Assembly: GCA_050743205.1 (NCBI GenBank)
Contig: JBOGEA010000203.1
Coordinates: 1 to 10,421 of the forward strand
Reading direction: 5' to 3'
Length of the DNA stretch: 10,421 bases
Source: JBOGED01 sp050743205
Lineage (GTDB): Bacteria > Actinomycetota > Nitriliruptoria > Euzebyales > Egibacteraceae
The notes beneath the pieces were generated by a model. The model was given only the letters and a program-made list of their open reading frames with translations. It was not told where the DNA came from and made no database searches. Made by a program: the position numbers and the translations under genes. Shown here piece after piece: positions 1 through 6,456 of this stretch (position 1 is its first letter; each line of letters starts with the position of its first letter).

Positions 1-134
1 GTATTCCGCCGCGATCCAGCACACAACCTCCCCCGACGTGACCGCGACGCGTGCAGCCCGACCCCGCCAGACTTGACTCACGCGCAACAGATTGGGCCCC
101 TCCAAGGCATCTAGCGGCTCGGGTGAGGCTGCGC

Positions 135-164
135 GAGACACGCCGGGCCCGGCGGGCTTATCAT
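135..164 (+). promoter_or_regulatory. Candidate promoter of the first acyltransferase gene
   Basis: A -35-like GAGACA (135-140, 4 of 6 matches to TTGACA) and a -10-like TATCAT (159-164, 5 of 6 matches to TATAAT) are separated by 18 nt. This would start transcription near 171 and give a leader of about 50 nt before the GTG at 221. The spacer holds a perfect palindrome (separate entry). This is a reading by eye; actinomycete promoters are diverse and the match could be chance. Confidence 0.35.
141..154. repeat. 14-bp perfect palindrome, possible operator
   Basis: CGCCGGGCCCGGCG equals its own reverse complement. It lies wholly inside the spacer of the candidate promoter, where a dimeric regulator could bind. 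MerR-family activators are known to bind dyads placed between -35 and -10 boxes, usually with 19-20 nt spacers; here the spacer is 18 nt. GC-only palindromes are common in such genomes, and this one could instead be the stem of a terminator for an upstream gene. Confidence 0.4.
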
Positions 165-220
165 GATCGCGCTGGTGGCAGCGGCTGAGTGGCGTGGGGG
201 CTTTGGGTGGAGTTGAGGGC

Positions 221-1318
221 GTGAGCGCGATCCGTCCGCTGGAGCGGCGGGATCTCCCGCAGGTCGCGGACCTGTACGAGTATGTGATGGGCTCGGGGTC
301 GCGGACGCCGCGGCCGGGCCTGGGCGCCTGCCTCGGGCGGCTTCTCCTGGATCATCCCTGGGCCGACCCCGACATCCCCTCGCTCGTGTACGAGACGTCC
401 GAGGGGCGGATCGTGGGCTTCCTCGGCTCGCACGTCCGCCGGCTGCGGGTCGACGGCAAGCCCATCCGGGCTGGCGTCACCGGCCAGTTCATGAGCGATC
501 CGGCCATGCGCGGGGTCGGCGCTCTGCTGCTGCGCCGGTATTTCGCCGGGCCGCAGGACGTGACCCTGACCGACAGCGCAAAGCCGGAGATCCGCCCGAT
601 CTGGGAGGGACTCGGCGGGACGACGGCCAGCCTGGGCTCCCTCACCTGGATCCGCGTCTTCCGCCCGTTCCAGCTGGGCAGCGACCTGCTTCTGGCGAGT
701 CACAGGCGCATGAAGCGGCTCGCCCGTCCGCTGTGCGCCGCCTTCGATCGGGCCGCCGCACGCGTGGGCGGGCGCCTGCTGGGGGTGGACGAGCCCGCCA
801 CCGTGGCGCGGGAGCTGACCCCACAGGCGGTGCTCGAGCACCTGCCCACCGTCACCCGCCGCGCTCGGGTCCGGCCCGACTACGACGAGGCGTTCCTCAC
901 CTGGATTTTTCAGGAGATGGGGCGCCCGGACGGCGAAGGCGACCTGGTGCGCCACCTCGTCTGTGACCAGTCCGGGCGGGTGCTCGGCTGGTACGTCGCC
1001 TACCTGCGAGCGGGGGGCACGGGCGAGGTCCAGCAGATCGCCGCCGCCTGCCGAGACGTCGAGGCTGTGGTCGAGCACCTGTTCTATCAAGCGCAGCGGT
1101 CCGGCGCCGCCGCGCTTCGGGGGCAGTTGGTTCCGCTTGTGGCCGAGCCCGTATGGCGGCGCCGCTGCCTGCTGCTGACCACCTCGCGGTTCCTCGTCCA
1201 CGCCCGCGACCCCAGCCTGCTCCACGCGATCGCGGGCGGCGACGGCCTGCTGTCGAGGATGGACTGCGAATGGTGGATGCGCCACCCGATCGCCAGCCTG
1301 CAGACGAGCCGCGGATGA
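221..1318 (+). CDS. GNAT-fold N-acyltransferase, first of a tandem pair
   Basis: A 365-residue protein of the GNAT superfamily, probably moving an acyl group onto an amine. The N-terminal half carries the GNAT core: a strand-loop-helix at about residues 90-105 (SDPAMRGVGALLLRR) matches motif A, which binds the pantetheine pyrophosphate of the acyl donor. The C-terminal half (about 210-365) looks like a second, degenerate GNAT-like domain, as in two-domain transferases such as MshD. I chose GTG 221 rather than GTG 194 because GGAG at 209-212 sits 8 nt upstream and because the resulting start (MSAIRPLERRDL) aligns with the start of the paralogue (MSGIRPLERRDL). Compared with that paralogue, motif A is two residues shorter and lacks the usual Arg/Gln at the first position of R/Q-x-x-G-x-G/A. 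The donor and acceptor are unknown; sugar amines are an inference from the neighbours. Confidence 0.8.
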   Translation: MSAIRPLERRDLPQVADLYEYVMGSGSRTPRPGLGACLGRLLLDHPWADPDIPSLVYETSEGRIVGFLGSHVRRLRVDGKPIRAGVTGQFMSDPAMRGVGALLLRRYFAGPQDVTLTDSAKPEIRPIWEGLGGTTASLGSLTWIRVFRPFQLGSDLLLASHRRMKRLARPLCAAFDRAAARVGGRLLGVDEPATVARELTPQAVLEHLPTVTRRARVRPDYDEAFLTWIFQEMGRPDGEGDLVRHLVCDQSGRVLGWYVAYLRAGGTGEVQQIAAACRDVEAVVEHLFYQAQRSGAAALRGQLVPLVAEPVWRRRCLLLTTSRFLVHARDPSLLHAIAGGDGLLSRMDCEWWMRHPIASLQTSRG

Positions 1319-1329
1319 GCCAGGGCCTC

Positions 1330-1350
1330 CGTGGTTGAGAACTGTCGTGA
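1330..1350 (+). repeat. 21-nt intergenic repeat, copy 1
   Basis: This stretch contains TTGAGAACTGTCGTGA (1335-1350). It recurs at 10326-10346 with 20 of 21 bases identical. Copy 1 begins 11 nt after the stop of the first acyltransferase gene, and copy 2 begins 3 nt after the stop of the glycosyltransferase gene. A 12-nt palindrome AAGCCGCGGCTT (1350-1361) follows directly and leads into the first hairpin. The position after stop codons suggests a dispersed 3'-end element, but its function is not known to me. Confidence 0.7.
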
Positions 1351-1354
1351 AGCC

Positions 1355-1386
1355 GCGGCTTTCCTTCGGATGTGGAGGAAAGCTGC
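1355..1386 (+). promoter_or_regulatory. Intergenic hairpin 1
   Basis: GCGGCTTTCCT (1355-1365) can pair with AGGAAAGCTGC (1376-1386) as an 11-bp stem with one G-U pair (1357 with 1384) and a 10-nt loop. It is related to hairpin 2, which starts 62 nt downstream. All seven differences across the aligned 35 nt are transitions. The fifth stem pair is C-G here and T-A in hairpin 2, a compensatory change, so the structure rather than the sequence seems to be kept. No T-run follows, so it is not a classic intrinsic terminator. Confidence 0.65.
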
Positions 1387-1416
1387 ACCTCAAGCTGGAG
1401 AGAGCGTGCCTGACCC

Positions 1417-1448
1417 GCGGTTTTCCTCCGGATACGAAGGAAAACCGC
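1417..1448 (+). promoter_or_regulatory. Intergenic hairpin 2, occludes the ribosome binding site
   Basis: GCGGTTTTCCT (1417-1427) pairs perfectly with AGGAAAACCGC (1438-1448), giving 11 bp around a 10-nt loop. The best Shine-Dalgarno of the next gene, GAAGGA at 1436-1441, overlaps the right arm; the stem ends one base before the GTG at 1450. Folding would hide the ribosome binding site, so this is a candidate translational switch or protein-binding site for the second acyltransferase. The structure is plain from the sequence; its regulatory role is inferred. Confidence 0.65.
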
Positions 1449-1449
1449 A

Positions 1450-2535
1450 GTGAGCGGGATCCGTCCGTTGGAGCGGCGGGACCTGGCGCGGGTGGCGAGC
1501 CTGTTCGAGCACGTGATGGGGTCGGGCTCGCGGACGGCGCCGCCGGGTCTGGAGGGCTGCCTTGCGCGGCTCCTCGATCACCCCTGGGCCGACCCTGACA
1601 TCCCCTCGCTGGTCTTCGAGGGCGAACAGGGGCGGATCGTAGGGTTCGTCGGCTCGCACGTGCGCCGGCTGTGCGTCGACGGCAGGCCTGTCCGGGCGGC
1701 GTATGAGGGCCAGCTGATGAGTGATCCGACGGTGCGCGACAGGGGTGTCGGAGGCCTGCTGCTGCGCCGCTATCTGGCCGGCCCGCAGGACGTCACGATC
1801 ACCGACAGCGCGCTGGCGGGCGAGGTGGGGACGCTGTGGGAGCGGCTGGGCGGGAACGAGTCCTCGCTCGGCTCGTTGACGTGGGTGCGGTTCTTCCGGC
1901 CGTTCCGCTTCGGCGGGGACCACCTGCTCGGTCGGGAGAAGCCGGGGTGGTCACGGCGCGTCCGGCCGCTCTCGTCGGCGCTCGACGCCTTGGCCACCAG
2001 CAGGCTCTTGAAACCTCAAGAGCCCTCCACACGCTCGGAGCTGCTGACCCCGCTCGCCCTGCTCGAGCACGTCGCCAGCATCGCGGCCACCGCGCCGGTC
2101 CGCGTGGACTACGACGCGGCGTTCCTCGCCTGGGCCTTTCGGGTGATGGAGGGGCCAACACGCGGAGGGCGGCTGGTCCGCCGGCTGGTCCGTGAAGACA
2201 GCGGGCGGGCGCTCGGCTGGTACGTCGCGTACCTGTTCCCCGGCGGGATCGGGGAGGTGCAGCAGCTGGCCGGCAGGCCGAAGGACATCCCGGCCGTGCT
2301 CGATCACCTGCTCCACGATGCCTGGCGCGGCGGGGTGGCGGTGCTCCGGGGGCGGCTGGAGCCCCATCTGTTCGAGGCCGTGTGTGCACGGCGCTGCCTG
2401 ATCCGCCCGAGTTCACGGTTTCTGGTGCACTCCCGGGATCAACGGCTGCTTGATGTGATCATGGCTGGGGACGGGTTGCTGACCAGGATGGACGGCGACT
2501 ACTGGATGGGGCTGCACCTGAACGCCTACAGCTAA
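1450..2535 (+). CDS. GNAT-fold N-acyltransferase, second of a tandem pair
   Basis: A 361-residue paralogue of the preceding gene, alignable over its whole length with only short gaps, so the pair arose by tandem duplication and has since diverged widely. Motif A at residues 96-101 is R-D-R-G-V-G, a full match to R/Q-x-x-G-x-G/A for binding the acyl-CoA or acyl-pantetheine donor. The blocks DHPWADPDIPSL, GSHVRRL, AGPQDVT, GSLTW, LGWYVAYL and SRFLVHSRD are shared with the first copy and mark conserved parts of both halves. The GTG start has GAAGGA 8 nt upstream, inside hairpin 2. The protein ends 33 nt before the formyltransferase start, so it probably shares a transcript with it. Acyl transfer to an amino sugar, perhaps from the carrier protein encoded downstream, is an inference; an acetyl-CoA-dependent reaction is equally possible. 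Confidence 0.8.
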   Translation: MSGIRPLERRDLARVASLFEHVMGSGSRTAPPGLEGCLARLLDHPWADPDIPSLVFEGEQGRIVGFVGSHVRRLCVDGRPVRAAYEGQLMSDPTVRDRGVGGLLLRRYLAGPQDVTITDSALAGEVGTLWERLGGNESSLGSLTWVRFFRPFRFGGDHLLGREKPGWSRRVRPLSSALDALATSRLLKPQEPSTRSELLTPLALLEHVASIAATAPVRVDYDAAFLAWAFRVMEGPTRGGRLVRRLVREDSGRALGWYVAYLFPGGIGEVQQLAGRPKDIPAVLDHLLHDAWRGGVAVLRGRLEPHLFEAVCARRCLIRPSSRFLVHSRDQRLLDVIMAGDGLLTRMDGDYWMGLHLNAYS

Positions 2536-2568
2536 CGGGGGAATGATCATCGTGATCGGCGAAGGCGC

Positions 2569-3501
2569 ATGAACATCGTGCTTGTGGCAGAGGAGTCGGC
2601 TGGCATCCAGGCGCTGCGGCTGGTGACGGGCAGAGGGCACCACGTCAGCAGGGTGCTGACCTCGGCGCCTGAGGGAGCGCGCGGCTCGACCGTCGCCGGC
2701 GTCGCCGATCAGCTGGGCATCGAGGTCCTGCCGGCGCGGCTGGTCACCAAACCGGCGCTGGCGGAGCAGATGAAGATCGACGGGGTCGACCTGCTCCTGA
2801 ACATCCACTCGCTGTATGTCGCGCACCCCGATGTCATCGCCGCGCCCACGATCGGCAGTTTCAACCTGCACCCGGGGCCCCTGCCCGAGTACGCGGGGCT
2901 GAACGTGCCGAGCTGGGCGATCTACCACGGCCAGCGCCGCCACGGCGTGACCCTGCACTGGATGGCCGCCAAGGTCGACGCGGGGCACATCGCCTTCGCC
3001 GACTCGTTCGAGATCGAGCCGCGCGACACGGGCCTGACGCTGACCGCGAAATGCGTGCGCCGCGGCCTGCCGCTCGTGGACGCGCTGCTCGATCTCGCCT
3101 CCACGGACCCGGCGGGGATCCCCGCCATCAGGCAGGACCTGTCCCTGCGCCGCTACTTCGGGCGCCGGGTGCCGCATGGCGGGTGGGTTCCCTGGCAGCT
3201 GCGCGCCCGCCAGGTGGTCGACTTCGTGCGAGCCTGCGACTACAGCCCCTGGGCCTCACCCTGGGGCGAGCCGCGCGCGCGGGCGGGCAGCGTCGAGTTC
3301 ACGGTGCGCGGCGCCGGGCTGACCGGGCAGCCGGCGCCCGAGCCGCCCGGCACGGTGGATGGGGCGGCGAGCGGCTGCGTGCTCGTGGCTGCGGCCGACG
3401 AGTGGGTGCTCGTGGAGCGGGTCCAGATCGAGGGCAGGCGGGTCCCGCCTGAGGAGGTGCTCGCCCCTGGTGAGCGCCTGGAGATCACCGACATTGAATA
3501 G
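2569..3501 (+). CDS. N10-formyltetrahydrofolate-dependent formyltransferase (Fmt/ArnA-N type)
   Basis: A 310-residue formyltransferase that should move a formyl group from N10-formyltetrahydrofolate to an amine. The catalytic triad of the family is present: N99 and H101 in SFNLHPGPLPEY, and D137 in KVDAGHI, matching the Asn-His-Asp triad of ArnA and methionyl-tRNA formyltransferase. The N-terminal Rossmann-like part covers about 1-185, followed by a C-terminal domain of the Fmt_C kind (about 210-306). The length is near that of Fmt, but the setting among sugar genes points to an amino sugar, or an amino-acid-type amine, rather than initiator tRNA. The ATG 2569 has GAAGG at 2561-2565, only 3 nt away, which is close. 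An upstream 9-codon frame ending in an ATGA overlap may help coupling. Two other roles cannot be excluded: formylation of a hydroxylated amine, as in hydroxamate siderophores, and a second housekeeping Fmt. Confidence 0.85.
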   Translation: MNIVLVAEESAGIQALRLVTGRGHHVSRVLTSAPEGARGSTVAGVADQLGIEVLPARLVTKPALAEQMKIDGVDLLLNIHSLYVAHPDVIAAPTIGSFNLHPGPLPEYAGLNVPSWAIYHGQRRHGVTLHWMAAKVDAGHIAFADSFEIEPRDTGLTLTAKCVRRGLPLVDALLDLASTDPAGIPAIRQDLSLRRYFGRRVPHGGWVPWQLRARQVVDFVRACDYSPWASPWGEPRARAGSVEFTVRGAGLTGQPAPEPPGTVDGAASGCVLVAAADEWVLVERVQIEGRRVPPEEVLAPGERLEITDIE

Positions 3502-3612
3502 ATCTTTCCCTGGCGGCACGACCGCATGTACTCTGGCCGCGGCGAGGAGCTCCAGACCCATGGCTGGCGTACCTTGTCGGGGGAGTGTGAGTTCGTAGAG
3601 GGGGGCGGGACT

Positions 3613-4644
3613 GTGAGCATCAAGGTTTTTGCGACCTGTCCACAGTCGAAGGACGTGGACAGCAGCACGTACCTGCGCGCGGTCGCCGACGTCGCGCGCT
3701 GGAGCGAGGCGGCGGGGTGCGCGGGCATTCTGGTGTACACCGACAACGGGATCGTCGACCCCTGGCTCGTCTCGCAGGTCATCCTGCAGCACACCCAGCG
3801 ACTGGGGCCGCTGGTCGCGATCCAGCCGGTCTACACGCACCCGTACACCGCCGCGAAGATGGTGGCGTCGCTGGCGTTCATGCACGGCCGGCGCGTGTAC
3901 CTCAACATGCTGGCGGGCGGGTTCAAGAACGACCTGATCGCCTTGGGCGACCAGACCCCGCACGACGAGCGGTACGCCCGCACGACCGAGTACACGCAGA
4001 TCATGATGGGGCTGCTGGCCGGCGGACCGGTCACGCTCCACGGCGCTTACTACCAGGTCACGAACCTGCGGCTGACGCCCGCGGTGCCGCCTGACCTGGT
4101 GCCCGAGGTGCTGATCTCGGGATCGTCGCCGGCTGGCCTGGCCGCCGCCAAGACGCTCGGCGCCATCCCCGTCAAGTACCCGAAGCCCCCTGGCGAGGAG
4201 GAGCCGGTGACCGGCGACGGCCCCGCCGAGTTCGGGGTCCGCGTCGGGATCGTCGCGCGCGAGCGCGCCGACGAGGCCTGGCGGGTCGCGCTCGAGCGCT
4301 TCCCCGAAGACCGCAAGGGCCAGATCACGCACAAGCTGGCGATGTCCGTCTCGGACTCGCACTGGCACCGCCAGCTGTCGCGGCGCGGCCACGCGCGGCC
4401 TGGCGAGGCCGAGAGCGAGGCCGAGCCCGGTGAGCCGAACCCGTACTGGCTCGGGCCGTTCCAGAACTACAAGACCTTCTGTCCCTACCTGGTGGGCAGC
4501 TACGAGCGCGTCGCCGCTGAGCTCAGCCGTTACGTCCAGCTCGGGACGACCACGTTCATCCTGGACATCCCGGCCTCACAGACGGAGCTGGAGCACATCG
4601 GCATCGTCTTCGAGCAGGCGCGCCACGCCGCGGTGGGAGCGTGA
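3613..4644 (+). CDS. Luciferase-like (LLM class) flavin-dependent monooxygenase
   Basis: A 343-residue protein of the bacterial luciferase-like superfamily, closest by eye to the SsuD (FMNH2-dependent alkanesulfonate monooxygenase) branch. Recognisable blocks are KVFATCPQSKD (4-14), RRVYLNMLAGGFKND (93-107), HDERYARTTEYTQIM (117-131), VLISGSSPAGLAAA (166-179) and a C-terminal PYLVGSYERVAAEL (291-304), all in places typical of this fold. It would use reduced flavin, FMN or possibly F420, to oxygenate a substrate; no flavin reductase is encoded in the window. I chose GTG 3613 over ATG 3526 because GAGGGGG lies about 7 nt upstream and the first 29 codons of the longer frame do not look like this family. 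The 111 nt after the formyltransferase hold no gene. In butirosin biosynthesis the related BtrO hydroxylates a carrier-bound acyl group, and the carrier protein downstream makes a similar role possible here. Confidence 0.85.
   Translation: MSIKVFATCPQSKDVDSSTYLRAVADVARWSEAAGCAGILVYTDNGIVDPWLVSQVILQHTQRLGPLVAIQPVYTHPYTAAKMVASLAFMHGRRVYLNMLAGGFKNDLIALGDQTPHDERYARTTEYTQIMMGLLAGGPVTLHGAYYQVTNLRLTPAVPPDLVPEVLISGSSPAGLAAAKTLGAIPVKYPKPPGEEEPVTGDGPAEFGVRVGIVARERADEAWRVALERFPEDRKGQITHKLAMSVSDSHWHRQLSRRGHARPGEAESEAEPGEPNPYWLGPFQNYKTFCPYLVGSYERVAAELSRYVQLGTTTFILDIPASQTELEHIGIVFEQARHAAVGA
4631..4644 (+). repeat. Duplicated gene-junction sequence, copy 1
   Basis: CGGTGGGAGCGTGA ends the monooxygenase gene and supplies the ribosome binding site (GGTGGGAG, 6 nt from ATG 4646) for the 52-residue ORF. 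It recurs exactly 160 nt downstream with one mismatch. Both copies encode a protein C-terminus of the form V-G-(A/V)-stop. Confidence 0.8.
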
Positions 4645-4645
4645 G

Positions 4646-4804
4646 ATGCACCGCGCCAGCATTTCGACGGACATCAGCGCACCGGCGCATCCCCGCTTCC
4701 CGCATGGCCCTGCCCGTCGCAACGAGCCCCCTCGCGCGCTCGGCGCGCACAAGCCCTTCGAGTACGACTACGACGCCGCCATCCCTCACCCGGTGGGAGT
4801 GTGA
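4646..4804 (+). CDS. Small orphan protein of 52 residues
   Basis: I do not recognise this protein. It starts 1 nt after the monooxygenase stop with GGTGGGAG 6 nt upstream of the ATG, and it stops 2 nt before the adenylation gene, so translation is probably coupled on both sides. Third codon positions are about 83% G or C (43 of 52), in line with coding sequence here. The N-terminal part is basic and rich in Pro, His and Arg; the C-terminal part has an acidic aromatic stretch (FEYDYDAA, 38-45) and ends PHPVGV. It has no Cys, no membrane segment and no signal peptide. It is not MbtH-like, since it lacks the NxExQxSxWP motif. It could be an accessory peptide for the adenylation enzyme, a peptide substrate, or a non-functional product of a local duplication (see the repeats at 4631 and 4791). 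Confidence 0.55.
   Translation: MHRASISTDISAPAHPRFPHGPARRNEPPRALGAHKPFEYDYDAAIPHPVGV
4791..4804 (+). repeat. Duplicated gene-junction sequence, copy 2
   Basis: CGGTGGGAGTGTGA ends the 52-residue ORF and carries the ribosome binding site for the adenylation gene. GGGAG (4795-4799) is 7 nt from ATG 4807 but only 1 nt from GTG 4801, which decides that start. It matches copy 1 at 13 of 14 bases. The 160-nt offset is not a multiple of three. Confidence 0.8.
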
Positions 4805-4806
4805 CC

Positions 4807-6456
4807 ATGCTGCTGCACGACTACCTGACCGGGGCCGCGCAGCGAGACCCGGACCGCACGGCCCTGGTGATGGGCGCCGAGCGGGTCTCGTACGGCCAGC
4901 TCGAGGAGTCGACGAACCGCCTGGCCCGCCTCGTGCGGGCGCACGGCTGCCGGCCCGGCGACCGGGTCTGCCTGCTCGCGCCCAAGTCCCCGGCCACGAT
5001 CGCCGGGATGCTCGCGGTCCTCAAAGCGGGCGGCGCCTACGTGCCGATCGACAGCGCCAGCCCGGCCCCGCGGATCGCGCGGATCTTCGCGTCCGCTGAC
5101 CCCAGCCTGGTCCTCGTCGACCCCGGCGCGGCGGGGCTGATCGACGAGCTGCTCGCCAGCGGCGGCCTGGGCGGGGACGTGGTGATCGGCTCGGTGAGCG
5201 GCCCGGTCGCCGGCGAGCGCTTCGGGGCCGCCTTCGCCGCCTCCGACTGCTCACGCCTGCCCTCCACGCCGCTGGAGCGGCGGGGGGCGGCGGGCGACAT
5301 CGCGCACCTGCTGTTCACGTCGGGCTCCACGGGCGACCCGAAAGGCGTCGTGATCACGCACGCGAACGTCGTGGCGTTCGTGGAGTGGGCCGTGGGCTAC
5401 TTCGGCACCCGCGCGACGGACCGGATCTCGGGCCACCCGCCGCTGCACTTCGACCTGTCGACCTTCGACATCTACGGGACGTTCGCGGCGGGAGCCGAGC
5501 TGCGCCTGGTGCCGGCGGACCTCAGCGTGAACCCCCATGCGCTGGCCGGCCTGATCAGGGACGCCGAGCTGACCCAGTGGTTCTCGGTGCCATCCGTGCT
5601 CACGTACATGGCGAAGTTCAACGCCGTCGCGCAGGGCGACTTCCCGCGCCTGGAGCGCCTGCTGTGGTGCGGCGAGGTGCTCCCGACGCCCGTGCTCCTC
5701 CACTGGATGCGGCGGCTCCCCCACGTGCGGTTCACCAACCTGTACGGCCCGACCGAGGCGACGATCGCGAGCAGCTACTACTCGGTGCCCGAGTGCCCGG
5801 CCGACGAGACGCAGGCCATCCCGATCGGCGTGCCCTGCGCGGGCGAGGAGCTGCTCGTGCTGGACGAGCGGCTCGCGCCCGTCGGGCAGGGCGAGATCGG
5901 CGACCTGTACATCGGCGGCGTGGGCCTGAGCCCGGGCTACTGGCGCGACGAGGCGAAGACCGCCGCGGCGTTCGTGCCGGACCCGCGCGATCCCGCCGCC
6001 GGGACCAGGATCTACCGCACCGGCGACCTCGCGCGCGTGGGCGCGGGCGGGCTCGTCGAGTTCCTCGGGCGCGCGGACTCGCAGATCAAGAGCCGTGGGT
6101 ACCGGATCGAGCTGGGGGAGATCGAGGCGGCGATGAACGCCATCGACGGGGTGCGCGAATGCGCGGTCGTGGGTGTGGACACCGGCGGGTTCGAGGGCAC
6201 GGCGATCTGCTGCGCGTACGCCGGCGCGGACACGGCCGAGCTGAAGCCCGTGGTGCTCCGGCGCCGGCTGTCGAAGGCGCTTCCCGCCTACATGCTCCCC
6301 GTCCGTTGGATGCGGCTCGACGCGCTGCCCAAGAATGTGAATGGCAAAATCGATCGCAGAGCGCTGCGTGAGCGTTTTGCGGAGCGCATAACCGAACGGT
6401 CCATGCAGCGCGCGGCGGTGGGCGCGCGCTCCCTCACCAGACCAGCAGGCCAGTGA
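4807..6456 (+). CDS. Stand-alone adenylation (A) domain enzyme
   Basis: A 549-residue ANL-superfamily adenylating enzyme with the full NRPS A-domain motif set. In order these are LKAGGAYVPID (A2, about 72-82), LFTSGSTGDPKG (A3, 169-180), FDLSTFD (A4, 215-221), NLYGPTEAT (A5, 311-319), GEIGDLYIGG (A6), YRTGDLAR (A7, 403-410), GRADSQIKSRGYRIELGEIE (A8), LPAYMLP (A9) and NVNGKIDRR (A10, with catalytic Lys514). It would activate an amino or other carboxylic acid with ATP and load it onto a carrier protein. There is no condensation, carrier or thioesterase domain in cis; the next gene encodes the carrier. Aligning by eye to PheA gives a specificity code D-L-F-S-L-C-L-I-A-K, for which I can name no substrate; Asp216 suggests an alpha-amino acid. 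I chose ATG 4807 over GTG 4801 from the ribosome-binding-site spacing. A tail of about 30 residues follows A10. Confidence 0.92.
   Translation: MLLHDYLTGAAQRDPDRTALVMGAERVSYGQLEESTNRLARLVRAHGCRPGDRVCLLAPKSPATIAGMLAVLKAGGAYVPIDSASPAPRIARIFASADPSLVLVDPGAAGLIDELLASGGLGGDVVIGSVSGPVAGERFGAAFAASDCSRLPSTPLERRGAAGDIAHLLFTSGSTGDPKGVVITHANVVAFVEWAVGYFGTRATDRISGHPPLHFDLSTFDIYGTFAAGAELRLVPADLSVNPHALAGLIRDAELTQWFSVPSVLTYMAKFNAVAQGDFPRLERLLWCGEVLPTPVLLHWMRRLPHVRFTNLYGPTEATIASSYYSVPECPADETQAIPIGVPCAGEELLVLDERLAPVGQGEIGDLYIGGVGLSPGYWRDEAKTAAAFVPDPRDPAAGTRIYRTGDLARVGAGGLVEFLGRADSQIKSRGYRIELGEIEAAMNAIDGVRECAVVGVDTGGFEGTAICCAYAGADTAELKPVVLRRRLSKALPAYMLPVRWMRLDALPKNVNGKIDRRALRERFAERITERSMQRAAVGARSLTRPAGQ

Larger units (their letters stand above)
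1..220. other. Left-edge region with no assigned gene
   Basis: No complete gene is visible here. Two short reading frames are open from the left edge on the + strand, one ending at a TGA at 74-76 and one at a TAG at 112-114. On the - strand a GTG near position 85 opens a frame that runs off the left edge. All have similar GC-rich third positions, so none can be preferred; an upstream gene may end, or a divergent gene may begin, in the first 110 nt. The rest (about 115-220) looks like a control region for the first acyltransferase gene. Confidence 0.5.

Noticed and set aside
161..1393. Long - strand open frame of about 410 codons opposite the first GNAT gene
   Set aside because: It mirrors a clear + strand gene, its translation is rich in Arg, Pro, Gly and Ala with no known motif, and such antisense frames are routine in high-GC DNA.
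1355..1448. The two hairpins as CRISPR repeats or intrinsic terminators
   Set aside because: There are only two units with diverged sequence and no spacer series, and neither stem is followed by a T-run; the second overlaps a ribosome binding site.
3574..3601. TTGTCG and TAGAGG as a promoter just before the monooxygenase
   Set aside because: The -10 match is only 3 of 6 and would place the start about 6 nt before the GTG; too weak to list.
3526..3612. N-terminal extension of the monooxygenase from ATG 3526
   Set aside because: The extra 29 residues do not resemble the family, and GTG 3613 has a purine-rich ribosome binding site at good spacing.
3256..4392. Long - strand open frame of about 378 codons opposite the formyltransferase end and the monooxygenase
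   Set aside because: It crosses two well-supported + strand genes and shows no domain; a GC-driven shadow.
4646..4804. Reading the 52-residue ORF as an MbtH-like protein
   Set aside because: It is shorter than MbtH proteins and lacks their conserved Asn-x-Glu and Ser-x-Trp-Pro motif.
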